64,000 nucleotides of DNA from 54-19 sp038210655. Lineage in GTDB: Bacteria; Chloroflexota; Chloroflexia; Chloroheliales; Chloroheliaceae. Shown one piece after another: positions 24,810-33,336 of this stretch. The stretch's first letter is position 1, and the number at the start of each line of letters is the position of its first letter. The stretch spans positions 141,491 to 205,490 of the forward strand of contig JBBQWM010000005.1 in the NCBI GenBank assembly GCA_038210655.1, given 5' to 3'. The translations under genes were made by a program, and so were the position numbers. Below the pieces are notes generated by a model. That model saw only the letters and a list, made by a program, of their open reading frames with translations. It was not told where the DNA came from and searched no databases.

Positions 24810-24944
24810 TATGGTAAGTTGTAGAACGACTGACCCGTTCTTGTAGGGCGACCCTATGTGGTCGCCCTCGGAGACCCGCACGGTGTTCACGGGCGACCAC
24901 ATAGGGTCGCCCCTACCAGCCCAATCTCTTTGCAATTTGCTGTA
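24810..24944. mobile_element. Miniature element B (135 bp, T1 ends, core K2)
   Basis: The ends TATGGTAAGTTGTAGA and the inverted TTTGCAATTTGCTGTA match each other and the T1 ends of element A. The core is the palindrome GTAGGGCGACCCTATGTGG ... CACATAGGGTCGCCCCTAC. It lies in the 5' region of the ABC importer operon, 49 bases before the start codon, so it may be part of the transcript leader. Confidence 0.75.
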
Positions 24945-24993
24945 GAGTAGATGGGAAAGTATCCAACAAAATATCAGGAGGGGAGAATTAGCT

Positions 24994-26133
24994 ATGTCCA
25001 AAGATTCGCGTAAAGCTTTATCGCGCCGTCGTTTTGTCCAGGTCGGCGGAGGTCTTACTCTGGCCGGATTGTTGGCAGCCTGTGGGGATAATACCGCGAC
25101 TACCGCCCCGGCAGCAACTACGGCGGCAGCAGCGACTACGGCAGCGGCAGCGACCACCGCCGCAGCAATTACGGCAGCAGCGACCACGGCGGCGGCTTCC
25201 GGCCCGCTCAAAAAGATCAAGTATGCCGTACCGACCGCCTTTATCCTGAGCTATGTCGAGACTTACATCGCTAAAGAAGGTAAGTTTTGGGAGAAAGAAG
25301 GGTTGGACGTAGAACTGGTAGCCGGGAGCGGAACCGCTTCTGCCTTGCAACAAGTCGTGACCAAAACCGCTTTTGCGGGGCGGGGTGGAGCAATCACTAC
25401 CATTATCAACCGGGCCAACCAGAGTGTACCGATCCGTTCGGTAGCGGCAGTCTACCGGGGGGTACAGTTTGTGATTGTCACCAACGAGAAAAGCGGCATC
25501 AAGGCTCCGGCGGATATGAAGGGTAAAGACCTGGGGGTAGTCAGCCGCAACGGTTCGACCGAGCAGCTTTTGACTTTGATTTTGAGTGGAGCCGGAGTCA
25601 AAAAGGATGATTGGAACCCGAAAGTGGTCGGAGCCAGTACTGGGGCTTACGCCTTTTTGGAGAAGGGCGAGGTAGCCGCTTTTACCGCTACCAACCATGT
25701 CGCGGTCGAGTTGCAGTTTAACAAACAGCCTGTGATCGTACTGCCGATGTCAAACTACTTGAAAGTCCCCTCGGACGACGTGATTGTCCATCAGGACTCG
25801 ATCAAGGATGACCCGGACACGATTACGAAGCTGTTACGGGGCTTGCAAAACGCCCGGAAATGGGCGCAAGACCCGGCCAACCTCGATACTATTATCAACT
25901 ATTGCAAAAACTACACGCCCGATGAGGTTAAAAACGTCGAGGTAGTCAAGCTAAAAATTCAGGACGACATCAAGCAATGGACTGGCAGTGGTTCCAGCTT
26001 GAAGTTGGGCCAGATCGACCGTAATGGTTGGAGTAGCTTGCAGGATCAGCTATTGACGGCTGGTTTTATCCAGAAAAAGCTAGACCTGGCGGAGTTGATT
26101 GACGCTTCCTTTATGGAAAAAATCGAAGTCTAG
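24994..26133 (+). CDS. ABC importer substrate-binding lipoprotein (NMT1/SsuA-like)
   Basis: This 379-residue solute-binding protein starts with a twin-arginine-like signal (SRRRFVQVGGGLTLAG) and the lipobox LLAAC with Cys at residue 30. It is therefore probably exported folded by Tat and lipid anchored. A Thr/Ala linker follows. The binding domain has the NMT1/SsuA pattern (IKYAVPTAFILSYVETYIAKEGKFWEKEGLDVELV, then SGIKAPADMKGKDLGVVSR). Such proteins bind sulfonates, nitrate, pyrimidine precursors of thiamine or aromatic acids. The ligand is not clear. GGAGGGGAG precedes the ATG. The genes at 26201 and 27023 complete the transporter. Confidence 0.9.
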   Translation: MSKDSRKALSRRRFVQVGGGLTLAGLLAACGDNTATTAPAATTAAAATTAAAATTAAAITAAATTAAASGPLKKIKYAVPTAFILSYVETYIAKEGKFWEKEGLDVELVAGSGTASALQQVVTKTAFAGRGGAITTIINRANQSVPIRSVAAVYRGVQFVIVTNEKSGIKAPADMKGKDLGVVSRNGSTEQLLTLILSGAGVKKDDWNPKVVGASTGAYAFLEKGEVAAFTATNHVAVELQFNKQPVIVLPMSNYLKVPSDDVIVHQDSIKDDPDTITKLLRGLQNARKWAQDPANLDTIINYCKNYTPDEVKNVEVVKLKIQDDIKQWTGSGSSLKLGQIDRNGWSSLQDQLLTAGFIQKKLDLAELIDASFMEKIEV

Positions 26134-26200
26134 CTAAGGCTAAGAGCTAAAGTTCACCACACAACACGAACCCAAAGGTGAACTCAGAATAGGTGGGCGG

Positions 26201-27019
26201 ATGGAGCAGTTACAAAAGACGGGTTCGACTACCAGTCAGACCCAGGAGATTGTAGTTTCGGGTGTCAACAAGATTTACCAGGGGGAGAGCGGTGCGGTTA
26301 CAGCCCTGGAAGATATTAACTTTCAGGCCGGACACGGCTCCTTCATCAGTCTGCTTGGGCCTAGTGGCTGCGGTAAAACAACCTTATTGCGTATTCTGGG
26401 TGGGTTGCTCCGGCCTACTAGCGGCACGGTTGAGGTGGGAGGACGGGCACTTTACAGCGACAAGGGGGCCAATAAAGAGATTATACGCTGTATTGGTTTT
26501 GCCTTCCAGGACCCCAATTTGTTGCCCTGGCGCACCGTTTTAGGTAATATTACCCTGCCTTTGCAGTTACAGGGTGTCCCAAAGGCCGAACGTGAGGCCC
26601 GCGGTCGGCGGATGCTGGAACTGGTAGGTTTGGAAGCGAGTACTTTTGCCAAATCTTACCCGCGCCAGCTATCCGGCGGGATGCGAATGCGGGTGGCTAT
26701 CGCCCGTTCGCTGGTCTATGACCCGTTGATACTATTGTTGGACGAGCCGTTTGGGGCGCTGGATGCAATGACCCGCGAGAATATGAATTTGGAACTCCAA
26801 AGCATCTGGCAAAAAAGCGGTAAGACGGTGGTACTGGTAACTCATAGCTTGCCGGAAGCGGTCTTTTTATCCGACCGGGTAGTGGTATTATCGCCCCGAC
26901 CGGGCCGGATCAAAGAAATCGTGCCGATAGACCTGCCGCGCCCGCGTACCAAAGAAATGCTCGAAGATACTAAATTTAACCAGTTGGTCGGTCTGTTGCG
27001 CCGGAAGATGGAGGACTAA
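26201..27019 (+). CDS. ABC importer ATP-binding protein (SsuB/TauB-like)
   Basis: This 272-residue ATPase energises the importer encoded around it. It has Walker A GPSGCGKTT (about residue 51) and the Q-loop FQDPNLLPWRTV. The signature LSGGMRMRVAIARSL, Walker B LILLLDEPFGALD and the switch His in VTHSLPEAV follow. The signature has Met where LSGGMRQR is usual. It sits between the binding protein and permease genes. Confidence 0.95.
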   Translation: MEQLQKTGSTTSQTQEIVVSGVNKIYQGESGAVTALEDINFQAGHGSFISLLGPSGCGKTTLLRILGGLLRPTSGTVEVGGRALYSDKGANKEIIRCIGFAFQDPNLLPWRTVLGNITLPLQLQGVPKAEREARGRRMLELVGLEASTFAKSYPRQLSGGMRMRVAIARSLVYDPLILLLDEPFGALDAMTRENMNLELQSIWQKSGKTVVLVTHSLPEAVFLSDRVVVLSPRPGRIKEIVPIDLPRPRTKEMLEDTKFNQLVGLLRRKMED

Positions 27020-27022
27020 AAG

Positions 27023-27880
27023 ATGGAGAAACCAATTGTTTATTCCAGCCCGACCTCGACTCCGGCTCGCCGTTTTAACTTCAAAAGGTTTTTCAACCGC
27101 TATTTGCCGTACATAACTACGCCGCTGGTTCTGCTGGCTTTGTTGGGGGCCTGGCAATGGTATGTTGGCAGTAACTCTAGCGCCCGCTATTTGCTGCCAC
27201 CACCGGGCGAAGTCTGGGATCGGTTGATCGAGTGGCCTGGTAATAGCCGCCTGATGAAAGATACCTGGCAGACCTTTTACGAGACGCTGGTCGGTTTTGC
27301 GATTGGTTCTTTGGTCGGGATCGTGCTGGGCTATTTGATCGCAAAAAGCCGCACCTTTGAGCGCATCGCCAACCCTTTTATCATTGCCAGCCAGGTTATC
27401 CCCAAAATTGCCCTCGTGCCGCTCTTTATCTTCCAGTTTGGGTTTAACTCGACCCCGAATATTATCATCGCAGTGCTGCTGGCTTTCTTCCCACTTCTCA
27501 GCAATGTTGTGCTGGGGATCAAGTCGGTCGAGGAGAGCCGTCACGATCTGATGAATTCGTTGGCGGCGAACGGCTGGCAACGGTTTCGTTATGTCGAATT
27601 TCCTTACGCTCTGCCCTATATTTTGACCGGGATGGAAGTAGCAGTGGTATTATCGCTCATTGGGGCGGTGGTTGGTGAGTATCTCAATCCGAATGGGGGG
27701 TTGGGTGCGGTAGCGGTGCAGGCGCTCAACGGCTTTCAGCTAGACCGCCTATTTGCCACGATTGTGGTGCTGACGATTATTGGGTTTATGTGTTATGCGG
27801 TGCTGGTGGCGGCCCGCCGCTTTTTGATCCCCTGGCACGAGTCGGCCCGTATAACGAACAACGCCAATACTACCCTCTAA
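27023..27880 (+). CDS. ABC importer permease (SsuC/TauC-like)
   Basis: This 285-residue permease has six transmembrane helices and the coupling EAA-type loop LAANGWQRFRYVEFPYALPYIL. Its start is three bases after the ATPase stop, so the two are translationally linked. The set has one permease, so it would act as a homodimer. Element B follows within 15 bases of the stop. Confidence 0.95.
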   Translation: MEKPIVYSSPTSTPARRFNFKRFFNRYLPYITTPLVLLALLGAWQWYVGSNSSARYLLPPPGEVWDRLIEWPGNSRLMKDTWQTFYETLVGFAIGSLVGIVLGYLIAKSRTFERIANPFIIASQVIPKIALVPLFIFQFGFNSTPNIIIAVLLAFFPLLSNVVLGIKSVEESRHDLMNSLAANGWQRFRYVEFPYALPYILTGMEVAVVLSLIGAVVGEYLNPNGGLGAVAVQALNGFQLDRLFATIVVLTIIGFMCYAVLVAARRFLIPWHESARITNNANTTL

Positions 27881-27892
27881 GAACCGATTCCA

Positions 27893-27966
27893 GTAGGGGC
27901 GACCCTTGTGATCGCCCTCGGAGACCCGGCACAATTTTCACGGGCGACCACAAGGGTCGCCCCTAC
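27893..27966. repeat. Core K2 palindrome (element B remnant)
   Basis: GTAGGGGCGACCCTTGTGAT ... ACAAGGGTCGCCCCTAC forms a long imperfect stem. The left flank TAAGAACCGATTCCA matches the flank at 45279. The right flank does not keep T1. It may act as a transcript-end hairpin for the ABC operon. Confidence 0.65.
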
Positions 27967-28010
27967 AATTAACCTATTGAAAACCTATTGAGATAGTTTC
28001 TTAGGTCAAC

Positions 28011-29585
28011 TCAGTCTTCGGCGGTTGAGTCGGGTGGGACAGGTTTGATCGTCAGGCGGGTTCCCATAAATTTGGCGCTAACATCGTCAAAGCTGGCATA
28101 AAATTGCTGCCAGAGTGGGGAGTCGATTAGCTTTTTGTCGAGCCGGATGATGATTTCGTCTTCGGTTACTTCGAGCTTGCCGGGCCAGCGTTCGCTGGTA
28201 GCGCCGACCACCTGAGCTTTGGTCTCGCCGATCCAGTTGGGGGTCGAGAGCGGGTCGATCCGTTCGCCGTTGCGAGGATGCCAGACCACATATTTTTCCA
28301 TCAGCTTTGTACGCAGGGTTGGGATCGACTTGCCCTCACCGTGAACCAGTATGACCGCTTTGGGCTGGAAATAGGAAACTTGCTGACAAAGCTGGCCCTG
28401 GTCGGCGTGGGCGCTCAAATTCACCTTGCGTACCTGGCAGTTAACCTCGATTTCGCTGCCATCCAGCATCATTTTATCGCCCCGTTTGAGGTTCATCAAT
28501 TTGCGACCGGGGGCTTCCTCGTCCACATAGCCTGTAAAGAAAATAGCGTTTTTTTCTTCCGGCACGACCTTTTTGGCGTAGCCGACTGCTGGGCCACCCG
28601 ATAGCATCCCACTCGAACTGATAATGCAGCAGGGGGTATTGGGGGCAGTTAGTCGAGTAAATTCGTCGGCCCGGATTACGTTGTCGCCCCAGAAGATCGG
28701 TTGGCGGCTATTGGCAACATATTTTTGCAGGCTTTCCGATAAATAGGGCTTCATGGTTTCATAAGCATCACAGATCGTTCGTACCATGCCGTCCACCACA
28801 ATTGGAAAAGTTGGGATAATCTTGCTGCGTTGCAAATCTTTGAGGGTCAGGATAATTTCCTGCGCTCGACCCAGCGCGAAAGACGGAACCAGGGCGACCC
28901 CACCATTGCGGATCACTTCGGCAACCGATTCGCCTAGCCCGCGTTCTTCGACCGCCCGTTTGGGGTGTTGTCCATCGCCATAGGTGGATTCAAGTACCAG
29001 TACGTCCGGCTTCCAATCGGTTTGCCGAATGCCGTCCACCGTCTTCTGTCGCACAGTACACATATCCCCAGATAGCATCAACTTGCCGTCGGGTGTATCC
29101 ATCAAAACACAACTGGCTCCCAAAATATGGCCTGCCGGGAGCCACTGCACCTTAAACTCCGGGTCACTCTTGAGCGGGGTCAGCCAGGTCTCGCTCGGAA
29201 CCAGTGTAATCGAGCGTAGCAGCCAATCCACATCGTCCTCGTCGTAAAAGGGGACCGGACCACCCCGTTTTTTACGATTAGAAGCCGCGATACGGGCCAC
29301 GTCAAACAGCAAAATCTCGATCAGGTTGCGGGTCGGTTCGGTCATAAAGATCGGGATATGCCCGAACTGTTTGTGGAAAAGGGGTAACGACCCGGTATGA
29401 TCTAGGTGAGCGTGTGTCACCAGGACTGCATCGATTTTGCCGAGTAACGAAAAATCGGGCAGAGCCTCATCCCCCTGCCGATTGAGGCGCATACCACAAT
29501 CTACCAGAATACGGTGTCCATTTATTTCAATCAAAGAGCAAGTTGCGCCGATTTCGTGCGCTCCGCCCAGGGCTGTAAAGTACAT
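28011..29585 (-). CDS. MBL-fold beta-CASP ribonuclease (CPSF/RNase J-like)
   Basis: This protein of about 524 residues has a metallo-beta-lactamase domain with a beta-CASP insert, the fold of RNA-processing nucleases. FTALGGAHEIGATCSLIEI opens the domain. HAHLDHTG (near residue 56) holds metal ligands, GHILGASCVLM and LSGDMC follow, then beta-CASP and NLSAHADQGQL near the C-terminus. VPSFALGRAQEII is typical of bacterial CPSF-like enzymes. The start at 29585 (MYFTALGG) begins the domain. The extra 57 residues of the longer frame lie inside the neighbouring gene. It starts four bases after that gene ends. Confidence 0.88.
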   Translation of the reverse strand: MYFTALGGAHEIGATCSLIEINGHRILVDCGMRLNRQGDEALPDFSLLGKIDAVLVTHAHLDHTGSLPLFHKQFGHIPIFMTEPTRNLIEILLFDVARIAASNRKKRGGPVPFYDEDDVDWLLRSITLVPSETWLTPLKSDPEFKVQWLPAGHILGASCVLMDTPDGKLMLSGDMCTVRQKTVDGIRQTDWKPDVLVLESTYGDGQHPKRAVEERGLGESVAEVIRNGGVALVPSFALGRAQEIILTLKDLQRSKIIPTFPIVVDGMVRTICDAYETMKPYLSESLQKYVANSRQPIFWGDNVIRADEFTRLTAPNTPCCIISSSGMLSGGPAVGYAKKVVPEEKNAIFFTGYVDEEAPGRKLMNLKRGDKMMLDGSEIEVNCQVRKVNLSAHADQGQLCQQVSYFQPKAVILVHGEGKSIPTLRTKLMEKYVVWHPRNGERIDPLSTPNWIGETKAQVVGATSERWPGKLEVTEDEIIIRLDKKLIDSPLWQQFYASFDDVSAKFMGTRLTIKPVPPDSTAED

Positions 29586-29589
29586 AAAA

Positions 29590-30495
29590 TCAGGCTTGCT
29601 CTTCCTTAGATTGCTCAAGCAATAGTTTAAGTAATTTCTGTCGCTCTTCGGGGTCGAGACCGGCCAGGCGTTCTTGGGGGTCGAGACCAGCGAGGCGTTC
29701 TTCGGGCTTGAGTACGGAAAGCACTTTGTCCAGCACTTGCGGGTAATCGTGGGCAACGGCTTCCAGAAGCAGTTCGGCTCGTAGCTCTAGCGGCTCTTCG
29801 ATTGGCTCGTTAAATTCGGGTCTTTTCAGGGCTTCTATTATTAGTTCTTTGTATTTTTCCTCTACCATAGCGAACTCCTTTGGTTTGAGTGACTGTAACA
29901 CTTCCAGGACTGGCTGGTTTTGCTGCTTAATCATCTCACCGACAAAAGCATCCCATTTCAGGCTGTCGGTCGGGGCGAAGGTGAGCCAGAGATAATAGGG
30001 TTTTTCGATAGGCAAGTCCCGACAAACGACGATAGCGATGTTTTGAAACCCGTTCTGGTTACGCCAGAGCCAGGGTTTAGCCTCATCCGGCTTAAACGAA
30101 ACGCCCTTTTTAGCAGCTAGACTGAAAAATCTTTGCGGCTCGCGTGACGAGACGATCACATTTAGGATGTTGTCAAAATTCTCATCGTTACTTTGCAAAA
30201 GCTGCAAATCAGTCCGAAGCTCGTTCCTGATATACTCTCGCAAGTTAAACGGATCGTTTTGGCTCTTGAATTCTATCACATTGACCGCCCGGAAGAAATC
30301 AAACAACGTACCTTCGAGCGATAGACCGGGTGGTACGCTCAGAACTAAATCGGCGCGGGTCGAGTATTGAAATTCGGTTTCGCTGGCTATAAGGCCGTGT
30401 TCTTCGGCCTCCAGGCGGGTCAGGAATTTGAAGAGCGGGTCAGGTCGTTTGGAAGTGGTAGCTGGGTCGGGCGCTGGCGGCGGGTTATTGCTCAT
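29590..30495 (-). CDS. Rpn/PD-(D/E)XK nuclease-like protein with GLDPEERLA repeats
   Basis: This protein of about 301 residues has a nuclease-fold core. ADLVLSV supplies Asp at residue 49, and VIEFKSQ supplies Glu 75 and Lys 77. The middle (FNLREYIRNELRTDLQLL) is typical of Rpn-like proteins, which promote recombination or resemble transposase-associated nucleases. The C-terminus has short tandem units (KPEERLAGLDPQERLAGLDPEERQ), a known feature of that family. The start at 30495 (MSNNPPPAPD) begins just after the cmk stop, so the genes are coupled. The true role is unknown. Confidence 0.7.
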   Translation of the reverse strand: MSNNPPPAPDPATTSKRPDPLFKFLTRLEAEEHGLIASETEFQYSTRADLVLSVPPGLSLEGTLFDFFRAVNVIEFKSQNDPFNLREYIRNELRTDLQLLQSNDENFDNILNVIVSSREPQRFFSLAAKKGVSFKPDEAKPWLWRNQNGFQNIAIVVCRDLPIEKPYYLWLTFAPTDSLKWDAFVGEMIKQQNQPVLEVLQSLKPKEFAMVEEKYKELIIEALKRPEFNEPIEEPLELRAELLLEAVAHDYPQVLDKVLSVLKPEERLAGLDPQERLAGLDPEERQKLLKLLLEQSKEEQA

Positions 30496-30496
30496 T

Positions 30497-31240
30497 TTAG
30501 CTTCCTTGACTAGCCTCGGATAATAGCGGGGCGAGGGCGACTTCAATTCGCTCGACGACCTGCTGCGGGCTAAGATGGTCGGTGCTGATGACGAGTGCGC
30601 CGGACGGGATCACCATCGGGGCAGTCGCTCGCTGACTATCAATGCGGTCGCGTTTTTCAAGAGCGCGGCGGGCTTCTTCGGTAGTTTTGGCGGCTTCCTG
30701 ACGACTGCGCCGATTGGCCCGCACTTCGGGCGAAGCATCCAGATAGATTTTAAGATCGGCATCGGGCAGAACTACGCTCCCGATGTCCCGGCCTATCATG
30801 ATAATGCCAGCCGAATGGCGGGCCATTTCACGCTGACGTTCGACCAACTCGGTTCGCAAGCGGGCGACGGCGGCTACTACCGAAACCCATTTTTCGACTT
30901 CCGGCGACCGCAATTGCTGGCTGACATCCTGCCCAGCCACCCGCACGGTATATTGACGACCATCGGCGGCTTCTTCGGCGGTCGCGTCACACGAGACAAA
31001 ATCGAGCGCTCGACCCAATTCGGCCAGGGCTGCTTCGTCGGGAGGGGTGAGGGCCACGCTATGCCGGAGGGCTTGCCAGGTGACGGCCCGGTACATTGCG
31101 CCGGTATCCAAATAATTCAATCCCAACCAGGCCGCCAACATCTGCCCAATAGTGGTTTTGCCCACTCCTGCCGGGCCATCAATAGCAATCACCAGGCTCC
31201 GATTATCCTGCAATTGGTTATTAGTCTGCGACGAGTCCAC
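30497..31240 (-). CDS. cmk: (d)CMP kinase
   Basis: This 247-residue kinase phosphorylates CMP and dCMP using ATP, feeding CTP and dCTP pools. It has P-loop IDGPAGVGKTTIGQML (from about residue 20), LDTGAMYRAVTWQAL, GRDIGSVVLPDADLKIYLDA and RANRRSRQE. An N-terminal extension of about 15 residues (MDSSQTNNQLQDNRS) is unique. It is followed one base later by the Rpn-like gene. Linkage to rluB is common in bacteria and is seen here too. Confidence 0.95.
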   Translation of the reverse strand: MDSSQTNNQLQDNRSLVIAIDGPAGVGKTTIGQMLAAWLGLNYLDTGAMYRAVTWQALRHSVALTPPDEAALAELGRALDFVSCDATAEEAADGRQYTVRVAGQDVSQQLRSPEVEKWVSVVAAVARLRTELVERQREMARHSAGIIMIGRDIGSVVLPDADLKIYLDASPEVRANRRSRQEAAKTTEEARRALEKRDRIDSQRATAPMVIPSGALVISTDHLSPQQVVERIEVALAPLLSEASQGS

Positions 31241-31316
31241 CTTGCCTCCTTACGCCAGATGTGGGTAAACTTTGTTAATGCTTGTCTTGCTCGATTTTCT
31301 GGTAGCCATCTTATTA

Positions 31317-31535
31317 TCAAGCGACTCCAACCGGTTGATAATGCAGTATCATTAGTTGTTCGGTTTTTAAGGTCAATATAGCGTAAGTTCGGCCTTTGTT
31401 ATGGCTAAATTCAACCTCAAAAACATCCGGTGCTAAAATTTCGACTATGGTTCCTACCTGTCCCCGGCCTAAATTTTCCTCGGCTAAATCTTCGATCAAA
31501 GCCACCCCATCTAAAAGTTTTATCGAAGGCTTCAT
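31317..31535 (-). CDS. DUF4926 domain protein
   Basis: This 72-residue protein matches the whole DUF4926 pattern: LLDGVALIEDLAEENLGRGQVGTIVEI, VFEVEFSHNKGRTYAILTL and EQLMILHYQP. The fold is a small SH3-like barrel, and members are often linked to toxin-antitoxin-like islands. Function is not known. AAAGGATT precedes the ATG. It lies between rluB and cmk on the same strand. Confidence 0.85.
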   Translation of the reverse strand: MKPSIKLLDGVALIEDLAEENLGRGQVGTIVEILAPDVFEVEFSHNKGRTYAILTLKTEQLMILHYQPVGVA

Positions 31536-31570
31536 AAATACAATCCTTTAGGGTGCAAAACAGCTTATCC

Positions 31571-32644
31571 CTATTTCTTAATACCCCTTTTGATCGGCCC
31601 GCCCCGGCTAAAACGTTGCTCGGCAGGGCGACTTTCTTGAGGCTGGCCCGGAGAGACATGGCGGGCGCGACGGGCTGGGGTTGGGCCGGTAGATGGTGGG
31701 GGCTTTGGGCCAGTCCTTCGATTTTCGGCAGCCGGTAGCGGTTTTGAAGCACCTCGACGGTTATCAGGAATGTGGGGCGCTTTTGGGCCTGCTCTACGAT
31801 TGTCCAGGACGGGCAAGGGTTTAGGGCCTGCTTTGCGAATCTCAGCATCCACCGAGGGTTCCGACTTTTGGCGGGCCGACTCGATCAGAGCGTGTACTTC
31901 CGTTTTGCTCAGAGCGCGATATTTGCCACTGGGTAAATCGGCCAGTTTGAGCAAGCCAAACCGCACTCGCTTTAGTTCGATTACAAAATGATCGACCGCT
32001 TCGGCCATTAGCCGAATTTGACGCTTCTTGCCTTCTTTTAAGACAAAACGCACCACGCTATTCGAGCCTTCGTGCCGAATTAGATCGACCCTTACGGCGT
32101 GGGCTTGATGGACAACCCGGTCGCCTGTTTCGGGGTCTTCTACCCGGATCGGTACGCCCTGGCGCAAGGTCTCGATGTCCTTCATTGCTATGATCCCGTC
32201 TAGCAGGGCGATATATTCTTTTTCGACCCCATAGCGGGGATGGCTGAGAGCGTTGGCGAATGCGCCGTCGTTAGTCAGCAGTAGCAACCCTTCGCTATCG
32301 GCATCCAAGCGGCCTACCGGGTAGAGCCGCCCATATTTCCCATCTTCGATCAGGTCAAGCACGGTCGGGCGACCTTGCGGGTCGCTAACGGTCGAAAGAT
32401 AACCAGTCGGCTTGTTTAGGACCAGATAAATTTTTTGTGGGGCCGCACTGGGTCGCACCGGGACTGGTTCATCATCGACCGAGACCCGGTCGCGAGCAGG
32501 GTCGATCTTGGTACCGAGTTCGGTCACAATTTTTCCGTTAACTTTAACCCGCCCGGCAGCGATCAATTGCTCACAGGCCCGACGACTGGCGATCCCGGCC
32601 CGCGCCAGGGCTTTTTGCAATCGCTCTTCGTTCTGGTTTAACAT
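31571..32644 (-). CDS. rluB: Pseudouridine synthase, RsuA/RluB/E/F family
   Basis: This 357-residue enzyme converts uridine in ribosomal RNA to pseudouridine. The S4 RNA-binding domain (LQKALARAGIASRRACEQLI, then GRVKVNGKI) is followed by the catalytic domain with GRLDADSEGLLLLTNDG, which holds the catalytic Asp, and GVEKEYIAL. After residue 250 comes a Pro/Arg/Gly-rich tail of about 100 residues with four degenerate copies of NRRxGPKPLP. It is positively charged and probably disordered. RluB is the best guess, but RsuA-type specificity cannot be excluded. Confidence 0.9.
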   Translation of the reverse strand: MLNQNEERLQKALARAGIASRRACEQLIAAGRVKVNGKIVTELGTKIDPARDRVSVDDEPVPVRPSAAPQKIYLVLNKPTGYLSTVSDPQGRPTVLDLIEDGKYGRLYPVGRLDADSEGLLLLTNDGAFANALSHPRYGVEKEYIALLDGIIAMKDIETLRQGVPIRVEDPETGDRVVHQAHAVRVDLIRHEGSNSVVRFVLKEGKKRQIRLMAEAVDHFVIELKRVRFGLLKLADLPSGKYRALSKTEVHALIESARQKSEPSVDAEIRKAGPKPLPVLDNRRAGPKAPHIPDNRRGASKPLPAAENRRTGPKPPPSTGPTPARRARHVSPGQPQESRPAEQRFSRGGPIKRGIKK

Positions 32645-32737
32645 CCTACCTCGATTTGTACAGCTTTTATTTTTTCATTTCGGCCCACATTATAACAGTT
32701 TGAGGCAGGGAGCGCCATGCAAGTCTGAATAGGGTGT

Positions 32738-32827
32738 GGGTGCGCGTTAATTTTTGTGGTTTGGAGCTAGGTTTTCACAGTCCCATTTTATTACTGTTTG
32801 AACTCGTGCAAAAATTTGACGCGCACC
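32738..32827. mobile_element. Shortened miniature element E (90 bp)
   Basis: The ends are GGGTGCGCGTTAATTTTTG and the inverted GCAAAAATTTGACGCGCACC. Flanks AATAGGGTGT and AATAGAGGGTG look like a diverged target duplication. The inner half, including the palindrome, is missing compared with the copies at 23626 and 37317. The spacer around it (32645-33336) has no supported gene. Confidence 0.7.
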
Positions 32828-33336
32828 AATAGAGGGTGGCCCGTTTGCGTCCTGCTCAAATCTGATGTAAAATCAGCCTTGATCTACCTACTGCAAGGCG
32901 ATTCGACAAAGTGACACGGTGAATCGTTGCTAAAACAAGGTTTTTAGTCTAAGGAGCTAGAGCCGCTACAATGCTGGCTGATGCTAAGAAACAAGCAGGC
33001 TTAATCAAAGGGTCAGGCGTAATTTCGCCGTGGAAATTGGGCCGGGCTTTCAGAGCCAAAATAACTTGCTGGCTGCTTATTTGCCAGACCTCTCAAATGA
33101 GCCAGTCCGCTTGGCTGGCTTCCGTTACCCCCCTATTCCACCCTACTCGTCCCCAATTCGTTTTATTCTTGATTAAATCCACCCAAAAATTAGCAACAAA
33201 TCACCAGGTCGTCCGTTGTACAGATAGGGGTATGGATTATGCCTGCCCTGCTCATAGGCATATCTTTTTGGAAGCATCGGTAACACAGGAGTAATAAGTG
33301 GAGGAGATAGCATAATTTTGCTTGAGGTGAATATAC

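Noticed and set aside
24810..24944. Riboswitch before the ABC operon
   Set aside because: The structure is a dispersed element with terminal repeats and copies elsewhere, and matches no aptamer I know.
32971..33294. Open frame of 107 codons on the plus strand
   Set aside because: No domain, an irregular composition, and the GGAG lies too far from the ATG. It may be chance in a repeat-bearing spacer.
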